Shown: positions 26,558 to 35,469 of the stretch, one piece after another
Layout: the number at the start of each line of letters is the position of its first letter
How positions within the stretch are numbered: position 1 is the stretch's first letter
Source: Salinisphaeraceae bacterium
GTDB taxonomy: Bacteria > Pseudomonadota > Gammaproteobacteria > Nevskiales > Salinisphaeraceae
Direction of reading: 5' to 3'
Assembly: GCA_002683405.1 (NCBI GenBank)
Contig: NYTH01000047.1
Span: 1 to 64,000 of the forward strand
DNA: 64,000 bases
Program-made: the position numbers and the translations under genes
The notes under the pieces: model-generated
Seen by the model: the letters and a program-made list of their open reading frames with translations, nothing else
Database searches by the model: none
Told to the model about the DNA's origin: nothing

Positions 26558-27604
26558 TCAGCCGCCCGATGCCGTCCCGCGGTCAGGGGCCGTCAGGGCG
26601 CTCTGGCCGATATCGTCAAGCCGGAAGGCGCCCGAATCCAGTATCCAGCCGGTCACCAGGTGGGCAGGGGTAACATCAAACGCCGGATTGTGGACGGCAG
26701 CATCCGCCGGACTCCAGCGGCGGAAGCCGTCCCGCGTCACCGCGCCGCGGATTTCATCGGCGTCACGCTGTTCAATGGGAATATCCGCACCGCTGGCGCA
26801 AGCCGGATCCACGGTGGTTCGCGGCGCCGCCACGTAAAAGGGTATGTCGTGGTATCTCGCGAGCACCGCCAGCGGATAGGTGCCCACCTTGTTGGCAAAG
26901 TCGCCGTTGGCGGCAATGCGGTCGGCCCCGACGATGACGACATCCACCTCGCCGGACGCCATCAGCGAGCCGGCCATGTTGTCGGCAATCAGCCGGTAGG
27001 GGATGCCGAGTTTGCCGCACTCCCAGGCCGTCAATCGCCCGCCCTGCAGCAGCGGCCGCGTTTCATCCACCCAGACGCGAATCTGCTTGCCCGTCTCGTG
27101 CGCCCGGCGGATGACGCCCATGGCCGTCCCCACACCCGCCGTGGCCAGGCTGCCGGTATTGCAGTGGGTGAGCACGTGATCACCCGGTGCGATGAGCGGC
27201 TCACCGTGTGCGGCAATGGCGTCACAGCAGGCACGGTCAGCCTCGATCAGCGCCACCGCTTGGTCGATGAGTTCGGCGGTATGCCCGGCATGCTGCAGCG
27301 TGTCGGTGAGCGCGTCCATGGCGTGCATCAGATTGACCGCCGTCGGCCGCGCGTCGCGTAACGCCGCGGCGGCCCGGACCAGCGTCGCCGCCTCGTCACC
27401 CGCGGCGGCACGGCAGCCCAGCATGGCGGCCGCGGCGTTGGCGATCTGCGGCGCGCCGCGCACGCGCAGCGCGCGGATATGGTCGATCACGTCGGCCACC
27501 GAGCGGCACTCGAGCCAGATCTCGTCGTGGGGCAGGCGGGTCTGGTCGAGCAGGCTCAGCTGCCCGCCGCGCACCCGCAGGCTGGTTGATTCGAAATCCT
27601 TCAT
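26558..27604 (-). CDS. mtnA: methylthioribose-1-phosphate isomerase
   Basis: 348 residues, eIF2B-alpha-like fold. Characteristic stretches: LRVRGAPQIANAAAA, HCNTGSLATAGVGTAMGV (catalytic Cys), VWVDETRPLLQG-type segment, and IVGADRIAANGDFANKVGTYPLA (catalytic Asp). It converts 5-methylthioribose-1-phosphate to the ribulose form used by MtnB. It starts inside the stop of a TfoX-like gene (ATGA overlap) and converges on mtnBCD, so salvage enzymes are split over two facing operons. Confidence 0.92.
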   Translation of the reverse strand: MKDFESTSLRVRGGQLSLLDQTRLPHDEIWLECRSVADVIDHIRALRVRGAPQIANAAAAMLGCRAAAGDEAATLVRAAAALRDARPTAVNLMHAMDALTDTLQHAGHTAELIDQAVALIEADRACCDAIAAHGEPLIAPGDHVLTHCNTGSLATAGVGTAMGVIRRAHETGKQIRVWVDETRPLLQGGRLTAWECGKLGIPYRLIADNMAGSLMASGEVDVVIVGADRIAANGDFANKVGTYPLAVLARYHDIPFYVAAPRTTVDPACASGADIPIEQRDADEIRGAVTRDGFRRWSPADAAVHNPAFDVTPAHLVTGWILDSGAFRLDDIGQSALTAPDRGTASGG

Positions 27605-27969
27605 GTCCGTTTCCGCTTGATCCGTCGCTTGTTCGGCAAATCCTTGGGGGGCAGGGCGCCGGCAAAGTCGATGCCGCGCTGAACCCAGGCCGCCAGCTCA
27701 TCGTCATCTTCGAGCCCCCCGGGCTGCACAAACACGAAGCCGGTCAGCGGCCGGTTCGTGAAATCCATGGGCCGCACGTGCGGCTGCAACAGCGTCTGCT
27801 CGTAGGTCGGGGCACCGACCCGCAGCATCAGCCGGTCTCCCATGACGCCGCAACACATGTGGCCGTTAATCATGAAGGTCAGACCGCCGAACATGCGCTT
27901 CTCGGTTACGAAACTCACGCCCTGCAGCGCCTCGCGCACGCGCGCGGCCAGCCCCTCGTCAAACGCCAT
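27601..27969 (-). CDS. TfoX/Sxy N-terminal-domain protein
   Basis: 122 residues from ATG 27969 (a TTG two codons upstream is also open). Matches the TfoX N-terminal family: REALQGVSFVTEKRMFGGLTFMINGHMCCGV ... LMLRVG ... GFVFVQPGGLEDDDELAAWVQRG (in parts). Single-domain members are widespread and mostly uncharacterised; full-length Sxy/TfoX activates competence genes with CRP, but the second domain is missing here, so a competence role should not be assumed. A basic tail (KRRIKRKRT) ends the protein. Overlaps mtnA by 4 bp. Confidence 0.83.
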   Translation of the reverse strand: MAFDEGLAARVREALQGVSFVTEKRMFGGLTFMINGHMCCGVMGDRLMLRVGAPTYEQTLLQPHVRPMDFTNRPLTGFVFVQPGGLEDDDELAAWVQRGIDFAGALPPKDLPNKRRIKRKRT

Positions 27970-28107
27970 GGTCAAACGGCCCGGCCATCAGCTGATCCCA
28001 TGTTAGCGCCCTCTTGGCGACCACCGTATCCCGGCGTATTGTCTGGCGGACAACGCGGGGATGACCCTGCGGACATATCATGTGCGAAAAACGGAGGACA
28101 AAGAACC

Positions 28108-29619
28108 ATGTGTGCAGTTGCAGCATCGGAAGTTTCGCTGGACCCGACCGTGCAGAGCTTTGTGGGCGAGCCCCGCAAGATGCTCATCGGCGGGCAATGG
28201 GTCGCCGCGGAATCGGGCAAGACCTTTGAAATCTATAACCCCGCCACCGCCGAGGTCATCGGCCACGCGCAGTCGGCGGACGCAAGCGATGTCGACAAGG
28301 CCGTGAAGGCCGCCCGCAAGGCCTTTGACGAAGGCCCCTGGACCAGGATGTCGCCGTCCGAGCGGCAGAAAATTGTCTGGCGTATCGGCGAGTTGATCGA
28401 CGAGAACACGGAAAAGCTGGCGCAACTCGAATCGCTGGATAACGGCAAGCCCATCAGCGTGGCGCGCGCGGCCGATGTGCCCATGAGCGCCGACATGTTC
28501 CGCTACATGGCGGGCTGGGCCACCAAGCTCGACGGCAAGTCGATCAGCCCGTCGGTGGTCTACGCGCCGGGCGCCGAGTGGCATGCCTACAGCCGGCGCG
28601 AGCCGGTGGGCGTCTGCGCGCAGATCATCCCCTGGAATTTCCCGCTCCTGATGGAGGCCTGGAAGCTGGCCCCGGCGCTGGCCACCGGCAACTGCGTGGT
28701 CATGAAGCTGGCCGAGGAAACGCCGCTCTCCGGCCTGTTCCTGGCCGAGCTGATGCAGCAAGCCGGCTTGCCGGATGGGGTGGTCAACATGCTCACCGGT
28801 TTTGGCGAAACCGCCGGCGCACCGCTGGCGGCGCATCCGGGTGCCGACAAGGTGGCCTTCACCGGCTCCACGGAAGTCGGCAAGCTCATCGTCAATGCAT
28901 CCCAGAACGACCTGAAGCGGGTGTCGCTGGAGCTGGGCGGCAAGAGTCCGAATATCATTCTGAACGACTGCGACGTGGAGAAAGCCATTGCCGGCGCAGC
29001 CAACGCCATCTTCTTCAACGGCGGACAGTGCTGCACGGCCGGGTCACGGCTGTTCGTGCAGGAGGGCGTGTACGACGAAATCGTGGAAGGTCTGGCCAAC
29101 TATGCCAGAGGCATCAAGCTCGGCCCCGGCCTGGACCCGGAAACACAAATGGGGCCACTGGTCTCGCAGACCCAGCTAGAACGCGTGACCGGTTATCTCG
29201 AGTCCGGCAAGGCGCAGGGCGCGCGGGCCGCCAGTGGCGGTGGTCGACACGGGGATACGGGTTATTTCGTGGACCCGACTGTCCTGGTCGACGTGCAGGA
29301 CAACATGAAGGTCTATCAGGAGGAAATCTTCGGGCCGGTGGTGGCCGCCACCAAGTTCAAGGATTTCGATGATGACCTGATTCGCCGTGCCAACGATACG
29401 GTCTACGGGTTGGCGTCCGGTATCTGGACCCAGGACATCAGCAAGGCGCACAAGCTGGCGGCCAGAATCCGGGCCGGCACCGTCTGGGTGAACACCTACA
29501 ACATTTTCGATCCGTCACTGCCGTTTGGGGGTTACAAGCAGTCTGGCTGGGGCAGGGAGATGGGTGAAAAGGTGCTCGATCATTACCTGGAGCACAAGAC
29601 GGTTTGCGTCGGGCTTTGA
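28108..29619 (+). CDS. NAD(P)-dependent aldehyde dehydrogenase
   Basis: 503 residues from ATG 28108, with CGGAGGA upstream. ALDH superfamily hallmarks: oxyanion Asn in IIPWNFPLLM, general-base Glu in LELGGKSPN, catalytic Cys in FNGGQCCTAGSR, and NPF-type EEIFGPVVAATKF. The overall pattern is closest to the betaine/phenylacetaldehyde dehydrogenase group; the natural aldehyde is unknown. It is a single gene closed by a strong terminator at 29645-29673. Confidence 0.9.
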   Translation: MCAVAASEVSLDPTVQSFVGEPRKMLIGGQWVAAESGKTFEIYNPATAEVIGHAQSADASDVDKAVKAARKAFDEGPWTRMSPSERQKIVWRIGELIDENTEKLAQLESLDNGKPISVARAADVPMSADMFRYMAGWATKLDGKSISPSVVYAPGAEWHAYSRREPVGVCAQIIPWNFPLLMEAWKLAPALATGNCVVMKLAEETPLSGLFLAELMQQAGLPDGVVNMLTGFGETAGAPLAAHPGADKVAFTGSTEVGKLIVNASQNDLKRVSLELGGKSPNIILNDCDVEKAIAGAANAIFFNGGQCCTAGSRLFVQEGVYDEIVEGLANYARGIKLGPGLDPETQMGPLVSQTQLERVTGYLESGKAQGARAASGGGRHGDTGYFVDPTVLVDVQDNMKVYQEEIFGPVVAATKFKDFDDDLIRRANDTVYGLASGIWTQDISKAHKLAARIRAGTVWVNTYNIFDPSLPFGGYKQSGWGREMGEKVLDHYLEHKTVCVGL

Positions 29620-29644
29620 CGCGCCTGGCTTACCATCAGGATCA

Positions 29645-29673
29645 ACGCCCCGGCCAATCCGGGGCGTTTTTTT
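29645..29673 (+). terminator. intrinsic terminator of the aldehyde dehydrogenase gene
   Basis: CGCCCCGG (29646-29653) pairs perfectly with CCGGGGCG (29659-29666) over a 5-nt loop, followed by seven T (29667-29673), 26 bp after the stop codon. Confidence 0.9.
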
Positions 29674-29684
29674 GTTGGTCTTTC

Positions 29685-29821
29685 GTAGGCCGGATGGAGC
29701 AAAGCGGAATCCGGCGTATTCGGTCTTGTGGCCTCCGCTCCTGAGGAGTTTCGCCGCTGCTTTGTGAGCGAAGGCGACAACCAAGAAAACGCCGGATTCC
29801 GCCGTGCTCCATCCGGCCTAC
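29685..29821. repeat. 137-bp element with 32-bp inverted repeats (REP/MITE-like)
   Basis: The arms at 29685-29716 and 29790-29821 are inverted copies matching at 30 of 32 positions. Each begins with GTAGGCCGGATGGAGC and contains GCGGAATCCGGCG. Similar gtaggccggat-type hairpins are scattered as intergenic repeats in many proteobacterial genomes. There is no coding frame. It lies in the 400-bp gap between the convergent aldehyde dehydrogenase and manB genes; the rest of the gap holds the two terminators and about 140 bp with nothing recognisable. No target duplication is evident. Confidence 0.75.
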
Positions 29822-29959
29822 ATGATGCGTAAACAGCAGCGCCGCGCAGCCATTAAAGACATCGCATGGCGGCAGCAAGCGGACAGCTCATCGCTCGCAT
29901 CCTGCCGGCACCCTTTGCATCAATCGCCAGCTGATCCTGCCCAAGCCACCAGGTACGAA

Positions 29960-29994
29960 AAAGCCGGGACAGGTCTGCGCCTGATCCCGGCTTT
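29960..29994 (-). terminator. intrinsic terminator of the manC-manB operon
   Basis: AAAGCCGGGA (29960-29969) and TCCCGGCTTT (29985-29994) form a perfect 10-bp stem. On the minus strand it is followed by TTTC, 25 bp after the manB stop. Confidence 0.8.
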
Positions 29995-30019
29995 GAAGAC
30001 GAAAACATTCGGCCTGCGA

Positions 30020-31369
30020 TCAGCCCAGCAGGCCCAGCAATTCCTTTGTCTTGGCCTCCATCAGCGCCTTGTCGCCGCGTGATTCCACGTTCAGGCGAAC
30101 CACCGGCTCGGTATTGGACTTGCGCAGATTGAAGCGCCACTGGCCCATATCCATTGACAGCCCGTCCACGTGCTCGACGTTCTGGGCCTCGTCCGCAAAC
30201 CGCGCCTCCATGGCCTTGAGCGCCGCATCGGGATCGGCAATTTCGCGATTGATTTCGCCCGACGCCGGATAGGCCGCGATGCACTCGTTGACGAGTGATG
30301 ACAGCGACTGACCGGTCTCGCTCATGAGTTGCGCCACCACCAGCCAGGGCAGGTGACCGTTGTCGCAGTAGGCGAAATTCCTGAAGTAGTGATGCGCGCT
30401 CATTTCGCCGCCATAGATGGCGTCCTGCTCACGCATGCACTGTTTCATGAACGAATGGCCTGATTTGGTCTGGACGGGCGTACCGCCGGCCTGCTCGACC
30501 ATTTCGATCGTGTTCCAGGTCAGGCGCGGGTCGTGCACGATCTTCGCGCCGGGCTGCATGGCCAGCAGCAATCGGGCGATCAGGCCGACGATGTAGTAAC
30601 CCTCGATGAATGCGCCGGTCTCGTCGAACAGAAAACAGCGATCAAAGTCGCCATCCCAGGCCAGACCCAGATCGGCTCCCGCCTCGCGCACGGCGCGCGC
30701 GGTGGCGTCGCGATTCTCGGGCAGCAGCGGGTTGGGTATGCCGTTGGGCAGATTTCCGTCCGGCTCGAAATGCACCCGGGTGACCTCGAACGGCAGCCGC
30801 TTTTCCAGCTCGGCCATCACCAGTCCAGCGCAGCCGTTGCCGGGGTTGGCCACGATCTTCAGCGGCTTCATCTTCTCCGGCTGGATCTGGTCGAGCAGGA
30901 AATCGATGTAATCGCCGCGCTGATCCAGCGGAATGATTTCGCCACCACCGGGCGCATCGCCCAGATCATTCTCGAACACGCGGCGTTCTATATCGAACAG
31001 GCCGGTATCGGACGATATCGGGCGCGATTGCTCGCGCACAAACTTCATGCCGTTGTAGTCGACGGGATTGTGGCTGGCAGTCACCATGATGCCGCCGTCG
31101 GCGTTCTGGCTGAAGGTGCCGTAATACACCTCTTCGGTGCCGCACAGGCCGACGTCCAGCACGTGGGCGCCGGCGTCGGTCAGACCCCGCGACAGAGCCT
31201 TCGCCAGCGGCTGGCTCGACAGGCGCATGTCGCGGCCCACCACGACGCGCCGGGCCGACAGCTCGTGCACGAAAGCGCGACCGATGCGGTAGGCGAGGTC
31301 TTCATCGAGTTCATCGGGCACTCGGGCCCGCACGTCATATGCCTTGAAGAAGGGGTAATACTGACCCAT
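30020..31369 (-). CDS. manB: phosphomannomutase
   Basis: 449 residues, alpha-D-phosphohexomutase family. Catalytic phosphoserine loop TASHNPVDYNGMKF (Ser99), metal loop DGDFDRCFLF, sugar-binding GGEMSAHHYF, and the C-terminal phosphate loop RKSNTEPVVRLNVES. It interconverts mannose-6-phosphate and mannose-1-phosphate, possibly also the glucose forms, as AlgC does. It overlaps the manC stop by one base, so GDP-mannose synthesis is encoded as a unit. The product would feed exopolysaccharide or LPS. Confidence 0.9.
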   Translation of the reverse strand: MGQYYPFFKAYDVRARVPDELDEDLAYRIGRAFVHELSARRVVVGRDMRLSSQPLAKALSRGLTDAGAHVLDVGLCGTEEVYYGTFSQNADGGIMVTASHNPVDYNGMKFVREQSRPISSDTGLFDIERRVFENDLGDAPGGGEIIPLDQRGDYIDFLLDQIQPEKMKPLKIVANPGNGCAGLVMAELEKRLPFEVTRVHFEPDGNLPNGIPNPLLPENRDATARAVREAGADLGLAWDGDFDRCFLFDETGAFIEGYYIVGLIARLLLAMQPGAKIVHDPRLTWNTIEMVEQAGGTPVQTKSGHSFMKQCMREQDAIYGGEMSAHHYFRNFAYCDNGHLPWLVVAQLMSETGQSLSSLVNECIAAYPASGEINREIADPDAALKAMEARFADEAQNVEHVDGLSMDMGQWRFNLRKSNTEPVVRLNVESRGDKALMEAKTKELLGLLG

Positions 31370-32814
31370 CAGGCCGATTCCTTTTTGCTGCTTTCACTGT
31401 CTTCCGGCGCCCGTCCGTAGACGTCTTCGAAGCGCACGATATCGTCCTCGCCCAGATAGGCGCCCGACTGCACCTCGATCAGCTCCAGCGGGATGGTGCC
31501 GGGATTTTCCAGGCGGTGAATGGCGCCGAGCGGCAGGTAGGTGGACTGATCCTCGGTCAGCAGAAAGCTTTCGCCGTCTCGCGTGACGCGGGCGGTGCCC
31601 CGCACGACCACCCAGTGTTCGGCGCGGTGGTGATGCTGCTGGAGAGACAGCCGGCCGCCGGGCGTCACGATGATGCGCTTGACCTGGAACCGCTCGCCGC
31701 GGGCGATGCTTTCGTAACTGCCCCAGGGCCGGTACATCTTGCGATGTTCCGTGGCCTCGCTTCGTTCTGCCTGCTTGAGCTTGCCCACCACGTTCTTGAT
31801 GTCCTGCTGACGCGACTCGTGCGCCACCAGCACCGCGTCCGCCGTTTCCACAATCACGTGATTCTTCACGCCCAGCACGGCCACGAGGCGGCCGTCGCTG
31901 TGCACCAAGCACTCGTCGCTGTCGGTGAGCATGACGTCGCCGCGGGTGACGTTGCCGCGCGGGTCCGGCCGGCTGGCCTCGCGGACCGACGCCCAGCTGC
32001 CCAGGTCGTTCCATTCGGCAGCGAAGGGCACCACCACGGCCGAGCGCGTTTTCTCCATGACGGCATAGTCAATGGAATCCTCGCGGCTGGCCGCAAAGGC
32101 CTCGGCGTCCACCCGGAGAAAGTCCTGGTCGCGCTGCGCGCCGGCGTGCGCCTTCTCGCAGGCCGCGAGTATGTCCGGCGCGTGCTCACCCAGCGCGTCC
32201 AGATACTGGCGCGCCGGAAACAGAAACATGCCGCTGTTCCAGAAATAGCCGCCTGCGTCCAGATAGCCCTGCGCGGTCTGGGCGTCGGGCTTCTCCACGA
32301 AGGCGTCGATACGCCGCACCCCGTCGCCGGTATCTTCGCCGGCGCGGATGTAGCCGTAGCCGGTTTCGGGCTCGGTGGGCACCACACCGAAGGTCACCAG
32401 CTGCTTGTGCTCGGCCGCCTTCAGACCCAGCGCGACCGCCTTGCCGAACTCGTCGGATTCCTCGATGGCGTGATCTGACGGCAGAATCAGCATGACCGCG
32501 TCTTCGCCCGCGGAGCGGATGGCCTCCAGAGCGGCGACCGCGGCGGCCGGCGCCGTGTTGCGGCGGGCGGGCTCCAGCAGCACCAGGCCGGTCACGCCGG
32601 CGCGGCGCATCTGCTCGGCAATCATGAAGCGATGAGGTTCACTGCCGACAATGAGCGGATCGGTCACGGCCTCGAGTGCACACACGCGTCTAAGCGTCTG
32701 CTCCAGAAGGCTGCGCTCACCGACCAGCGGCAGGAACTGCTTGGGCCGGGCCTCGCGGGACAACGGCCACAGACGCGTTCCGGAACCTCCGGCCAGCAGC
32801 ACGGGGACGATCAT
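31369..32814 (-). CDS. manC: mannose-1-phosphate guanylyltransferase / mannose-6-phosphate isomerase
   Basis: 481 residues from ATG 32814, with AGGAGA upstream; the longer frame has no ribosome-binding site. N-terminal nucleotidyltransferase with GGSGTRLWPLSRE and PKQFLPL; C-terminal cupin isomerase domain (PWGSYESIARG, QQHHHRAEHWVVVRG, IHRLENPG). The bifunctional enzyme (ManC/AlgA type) makes mannose-6-phosphate from fructose-6-phosphate and GDP-mannose from mannose-1-phosphate. The last 12 residues are Ser/Lys/Glu-rich and probably disordered. Followed by manB. Confidence 0.92.
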   Translation of the reverse strand: MIVPVLLAGGSGTRLWPLSREARPKQFLPLVGERSLLEQTLRRVCALEAVTDPLIVGSEPHRFMIAEQMRRAGVTGLVLLEPARRNTAPAAAVAALEAIRSAGEDAVMLILPSDHAIEESDEFGKAVALGLKAAEHKQLVTFGVVPTEPETGYGYIRAGEDTGDGVRRIDAFVEKPDAQTAQGYLDAGGYFWNSGMFLFPARQYLDALGEHAPDILAACEKAHAGAQRDQDFLRVDAEAFAASREDSIDYAVMEKTRSAVVVPFAAEWNDLGSWASVREASRPDPRGNVTRGDVMLTDSDECLVHSDGRLVAVLGVKNHVIVETADAVLVAHESRQQDIKNVVGKLKQAERSEATEHRKMYRPWGSYESIARGERFQVKRIIVTPGGRLSLQQHHHRAEHWVVVRGTARVTRDGESFLLTEDQSTYLPLGAIHRLENPGTIPLELIEVQSGAYLGEDDIVRFEDVYGRAPEDSESSKKESA

Positions 32815-32974
32815 AAAGTTCTCCTGAATCTGACGATTGAACCGGACCCCGAATCCGGGGCCAAGTGATACCAGCAATACCGACGCAAGGCCAGTACAGA
32901 CGCCGTTAAACCAGCCCGCCGCGCCTTTAAATCCGCCCCTCGCGCAGACGCTGGCGATCGGGGTTTACGAGCGC

Positions 32975-32986
32975 ATTAGTGTATAC
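32975..32986. promoter_or_regulatory. possible -10 element in the manC/TPR divergent region
   Basis: The 289-bp gap between manC (minus) and the TPR gene (plus) contains AGTGTATACTCG; TATACT is a near-consensus -10 box on the plus strand, and GTATAC is itself symmetrical. No good -35 lies at the right distance on the plus strand. Nothing else recognisable was seen in this gap. Confidence 0.25.
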
Positions 32987-33103
32987 TCGCGGCACGATTG
33001 CATATCCAATATTGATGCCACGTCATGCGCCGACGAGCGTTGACCGTGGCCCGAACAAGCACCGTATTCTCAAAGCTGGGAATCATCGAGGGAAAAGCCG
33101 ATC

Positions 33104-34249
33104 GTGATGCGACTTGACCGCCGTCCCGTAGCGATTGCCGCGCTGGCAGCCGCACTCATCACCCTGCCTGTCCACGCAGCCTCGATCAGCGAAGCTCAGA
33201 CGCTGATCGACAAGGGCCTGTACAAGCAGGCGCTCCAGCAGATCGACACGCTGCTCGACGCCAATCCCGACAACACCCAGGCCAAATTCCTGCATGCCGT
33301 GGCGCAGGCGCGCATGGGGCAGACAAATGCCGCCATCGAGGCCTTCGCCGCGCTGGCGAAAGCCTACCCTGATGCGCCCGAACCGGCCAACAATCTCGCC
33401 GTGCTCTACGCCCAGCAGGGTGATTACGAAAAGGCACGCCGCTGGCTCGAGTCGGCCATGAGCACCCATCCGGCCTACGCAACGGCGCATCGCAACCTGG
33501 GTGACGTTTACACCGCGCTGGCTGCGGTTGCCTACAGTCGCGCACTTGAGCAGGAGCAGTCGTCCGACCTGGGCGTGGATCTGGAAATGGTCCAGAGCTT
33601 CAGCGGCTCCGCGGATCGCGGCAGCGCCACGGCGCTGGCCCAGTCGGCCCGGTCACAGCCGGCCGCGCCGTCCCAGCCGCGGCCGGTGATGCCCGCCCGC
33701 AACCCCGAGCCGTTCGAGCCGGCCGACACCGCCGACAAGCCGCTGGCCACCCGGCCGGCCCCCGCGCCCGCCGCCACGCCGGCGCAGACGGCCACGGCGC
33801 CTGCCTCACAGCCGGCCGCCGGCCCGACGACGGCGCCGACGCCCGCGCAAACCGTGCCGGCCACCGCACCGGTGGCTCAATCGGCCGGGCAGTCGCCCGC
33901 GGAGGCGCGTGCGGCGATACTGGCGGCCGTGGAAAACTGGGCGCGCGCCTGGGCCAGCCAGGATGTGGAAGGCTATCTGAACAGCTACGCGGACAATTTC
34001 TACCCCGGCGACGGCCTGTCGCTGCCCCAGTGGAAGGCGCAGCGCCGCCAGCGTGTTGGCAAGCCGGGCGATATTGCCGTGCGGGTCGTCAATCCGGAAG
34101 TGTCACTTCAGGCTGAAGACCGCGCCAGCGTGACGTTCCGGCAGACCTACGAATCCATCAACTACAGTGATCAGGTCAGCAAGACGCTCACCATGCAGCG
34201 TAATGACGGACGCTGGTTGATCGTGCGCGAAACCAGTCAACCGCTGTAA
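33104..34249 (+). CDS. secreted TPR protein with C-terminal NTF2-like domain
   Basis: 381 residues. GTG at 33104 has the better spacing from GAGGGA; ATG 33107 is the alternative. Signal peptide ends near VHA/ASISEA. About residues 28-145 hold TPR-like repeats (LIDKGLYKQALQQIDTLLDANPD, AVAQARMGQTNAAIEAF, LYAQQGDYEKARRWLESAM). A long Ala/Pro linker (about 175-265) leads to an NTF2-like domain (AVENWARAWASQDVEGYLNSYADNFYP in parts). The same C-terminal fold ends the neighbouring L,D-transpeptidase, as in the Cds6-type family. Likely a periplasmic partner in cell-wall cross-linking; that is inference. Confidence 0.78.
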   Translation: MMRLDRRPVAIAALAAALITLPVHAASISEAQTLIDKGLYKQALQQIDTLLDANPDNTQAKFLHAVAQARMGQTNAAIEAFAALAKAYPDAPEPANNLAVLYAQQGDYEKARRWLESAMSTHPAYATAHRNLGDVYTALAAVAYSRALEQEQSSDLGVDLEMVQSFSGSADRGSATALAQSARSQPAAPSQPRPVMPARNPEPFEPADTADKPLATRPAPAPAATPAQTATAPASQPAAGPTTAPTPAQTVPATAPVAQSAGQSPAEARAAILAAVENWARAWASQDVEGYLNSYADNFYPGDGLSLPQWKAQRRQRVGKPGDIAVRVVNPEVSLQAEDRASVTFRQTYESINYSDQVSKTLTMQRNDGRWLIVRETSQPL

Positions 34250-34272
34250 GCGACCGCAGGCATAAGCTCAAG

Positions 34273-35469
34273 ATGCGCGGTCGTCTGTGCGCCTTACTCT
34301 CCGGTCTGTCGCTGTCGATGGCCGCCGCGGCGTCGGCCGAAACGCGCGATGCCTTCCATTCCGATCCCGAAGTCCGGCTGCTGGATGCACTGTCGCAGTT
34401 CAACAGCGGTGACTACGAGGATGCGCTGTCCGACCTGAGCCTGCTGATCGAGGATCAGCCCGACTTCCGCCTCGCCAATATCGTCTATGCCGATCTGCTG
34501 CTGGCCAAGGCCGGCCGGCCGCTGCCGCAGAGCGACGGCCCGTTCAGCGACAAGCGCTCCGAATTGCTCGAAGAGGCCCGGGTGCGGTGGTCCCATCGCC
34601 TGCAGTCGCCTGCGCAGGACGCCACCCCCAGCGCCGTGCTGACCCTGGCCGATCGTTACGAGTACGTGATCGTGGTCGACCTGGTGCGCAACCGACTCTA
34701 TCTGATGCGCAACGACGGCGGACAACCCGAAATCGTCGCCGACTTCTACGCCAGCATCGGCGTGCAGGGCATTGGCAAACAGCTGGAAGGGGATGCCAAG
34801 ACGCCCATCGGCGTGTATCACGTGACCGAATACAAGCCCGACGAGGAACTGCCCGAGCTTTACGGCAACGGTGCGTTCCCGGTGAACTACCCCAACAGTC
34901 TGGATCGCGTATTCGGCCGGACCGGCTACGGCATCTGGGTGCACGGAGTCCCCCGCAGCACCTACAATCGCGCACCCCGCGCCAGCCAGGGCTGTGTGGT
35001 GGTCTCGAACGATGATCTGGAAACCCTGCGCGACTACATTCGGCCGGGCATCACGCCGGTGGTATTCAGCAACGATCTGGAATGGCTCGACCCCGCGGAG
35101 GCCGCCGAACGGCGCAATCGCCTGGTCAAGGTCATTGCCCAGTGGCGACAGGACCGCGAATCGGCAGACCCGTCACGGCTGGCCCGCCACTACGCCGAGG
35201 ATTTTGTCAGCAGCAATGGTCAGGAGCGACGCGAATATCTGGCCGATATTGCAGACTCGCCCGCCGCCGGCAACATGAAGGTGCGCCTGGAGGACATCAG
35301 CATTTTCGGCTACCCCGGCTACCGGGAGATGGCGCTGATCAGCTTTACCCAGCGGGTCTATTCGACCACCAGCAAGTTCCAGGATTCGGAATCGCGCCGG
35401 CAGCAGTTCTGGCGCAAGGACGATTCGGGCTGGCAGGTCATACACGAGGCCGAATCGCCCGACAGATAG
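34273..35469 (+). CDS. periplasmic L,D-transpeptidase (YkuD) with NTF2-like tail
   Basis: 398 residues; signal peptide to about residue 22 (SAETRDA). TPR-like N-terminal region (about 34-110), YkuD catalytic domain about 130-265 with H224 in IWVHGVP and the nucleophile C241 in ASQGCVVVSNDD (the motif reads SQGC where many enzymes have SHGC). Residues about 285-398 are an NTF2-like domain resembling the tail of the preceding TPR protein. Such enzymes form 3-3 cross-links or attach proteins to peptidoglycan. It follows the TPR gene by 23 bp and its last 112 bp overlap the M14 peptidase gene antisense. Confidence 0.87.
   Translation: MRGRLCALLSGLSLSMAAAASAETRDAFHSDPEVRLLDALSQFNSGDYEDALSDLSLLIEDQPDFRLANIVYADLLLAKAGRPLPQSDGPFSDKRSELLEEARVRWSHRLQSPAQDATPSAVLTLADRYEYVIVVDLVRNRLYLMRNDGGQPEIVADFYASIGVQGIGKQLEGDAKTPIGVYHVTEYKPDEELPELYGNGAFPVNYPNSLDRVFGRTGYGIWVHGVPRSTYNRAPRASQGCVVVSNDDLETLRDYIRPGITPVVFSNDLEWLDPAEAAERRNRLVKVIAQWRQDRESADPSRLARHYAEDFVSSNGQERREYLADIADSPAAGNMKVRLEDISIFGYPGYREMALISFTQRVYSTTSKFQDSESRRQQFWRKDDSGWQVIHEAESPDR

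Noticed and set aside
28039-28053. TTGTC-N5-GACAA inverted repeat before the aldehyde dehydrogenase gene
   Set aside because: Arms are only 5 bp; this level is expected by chance over a window of this size.
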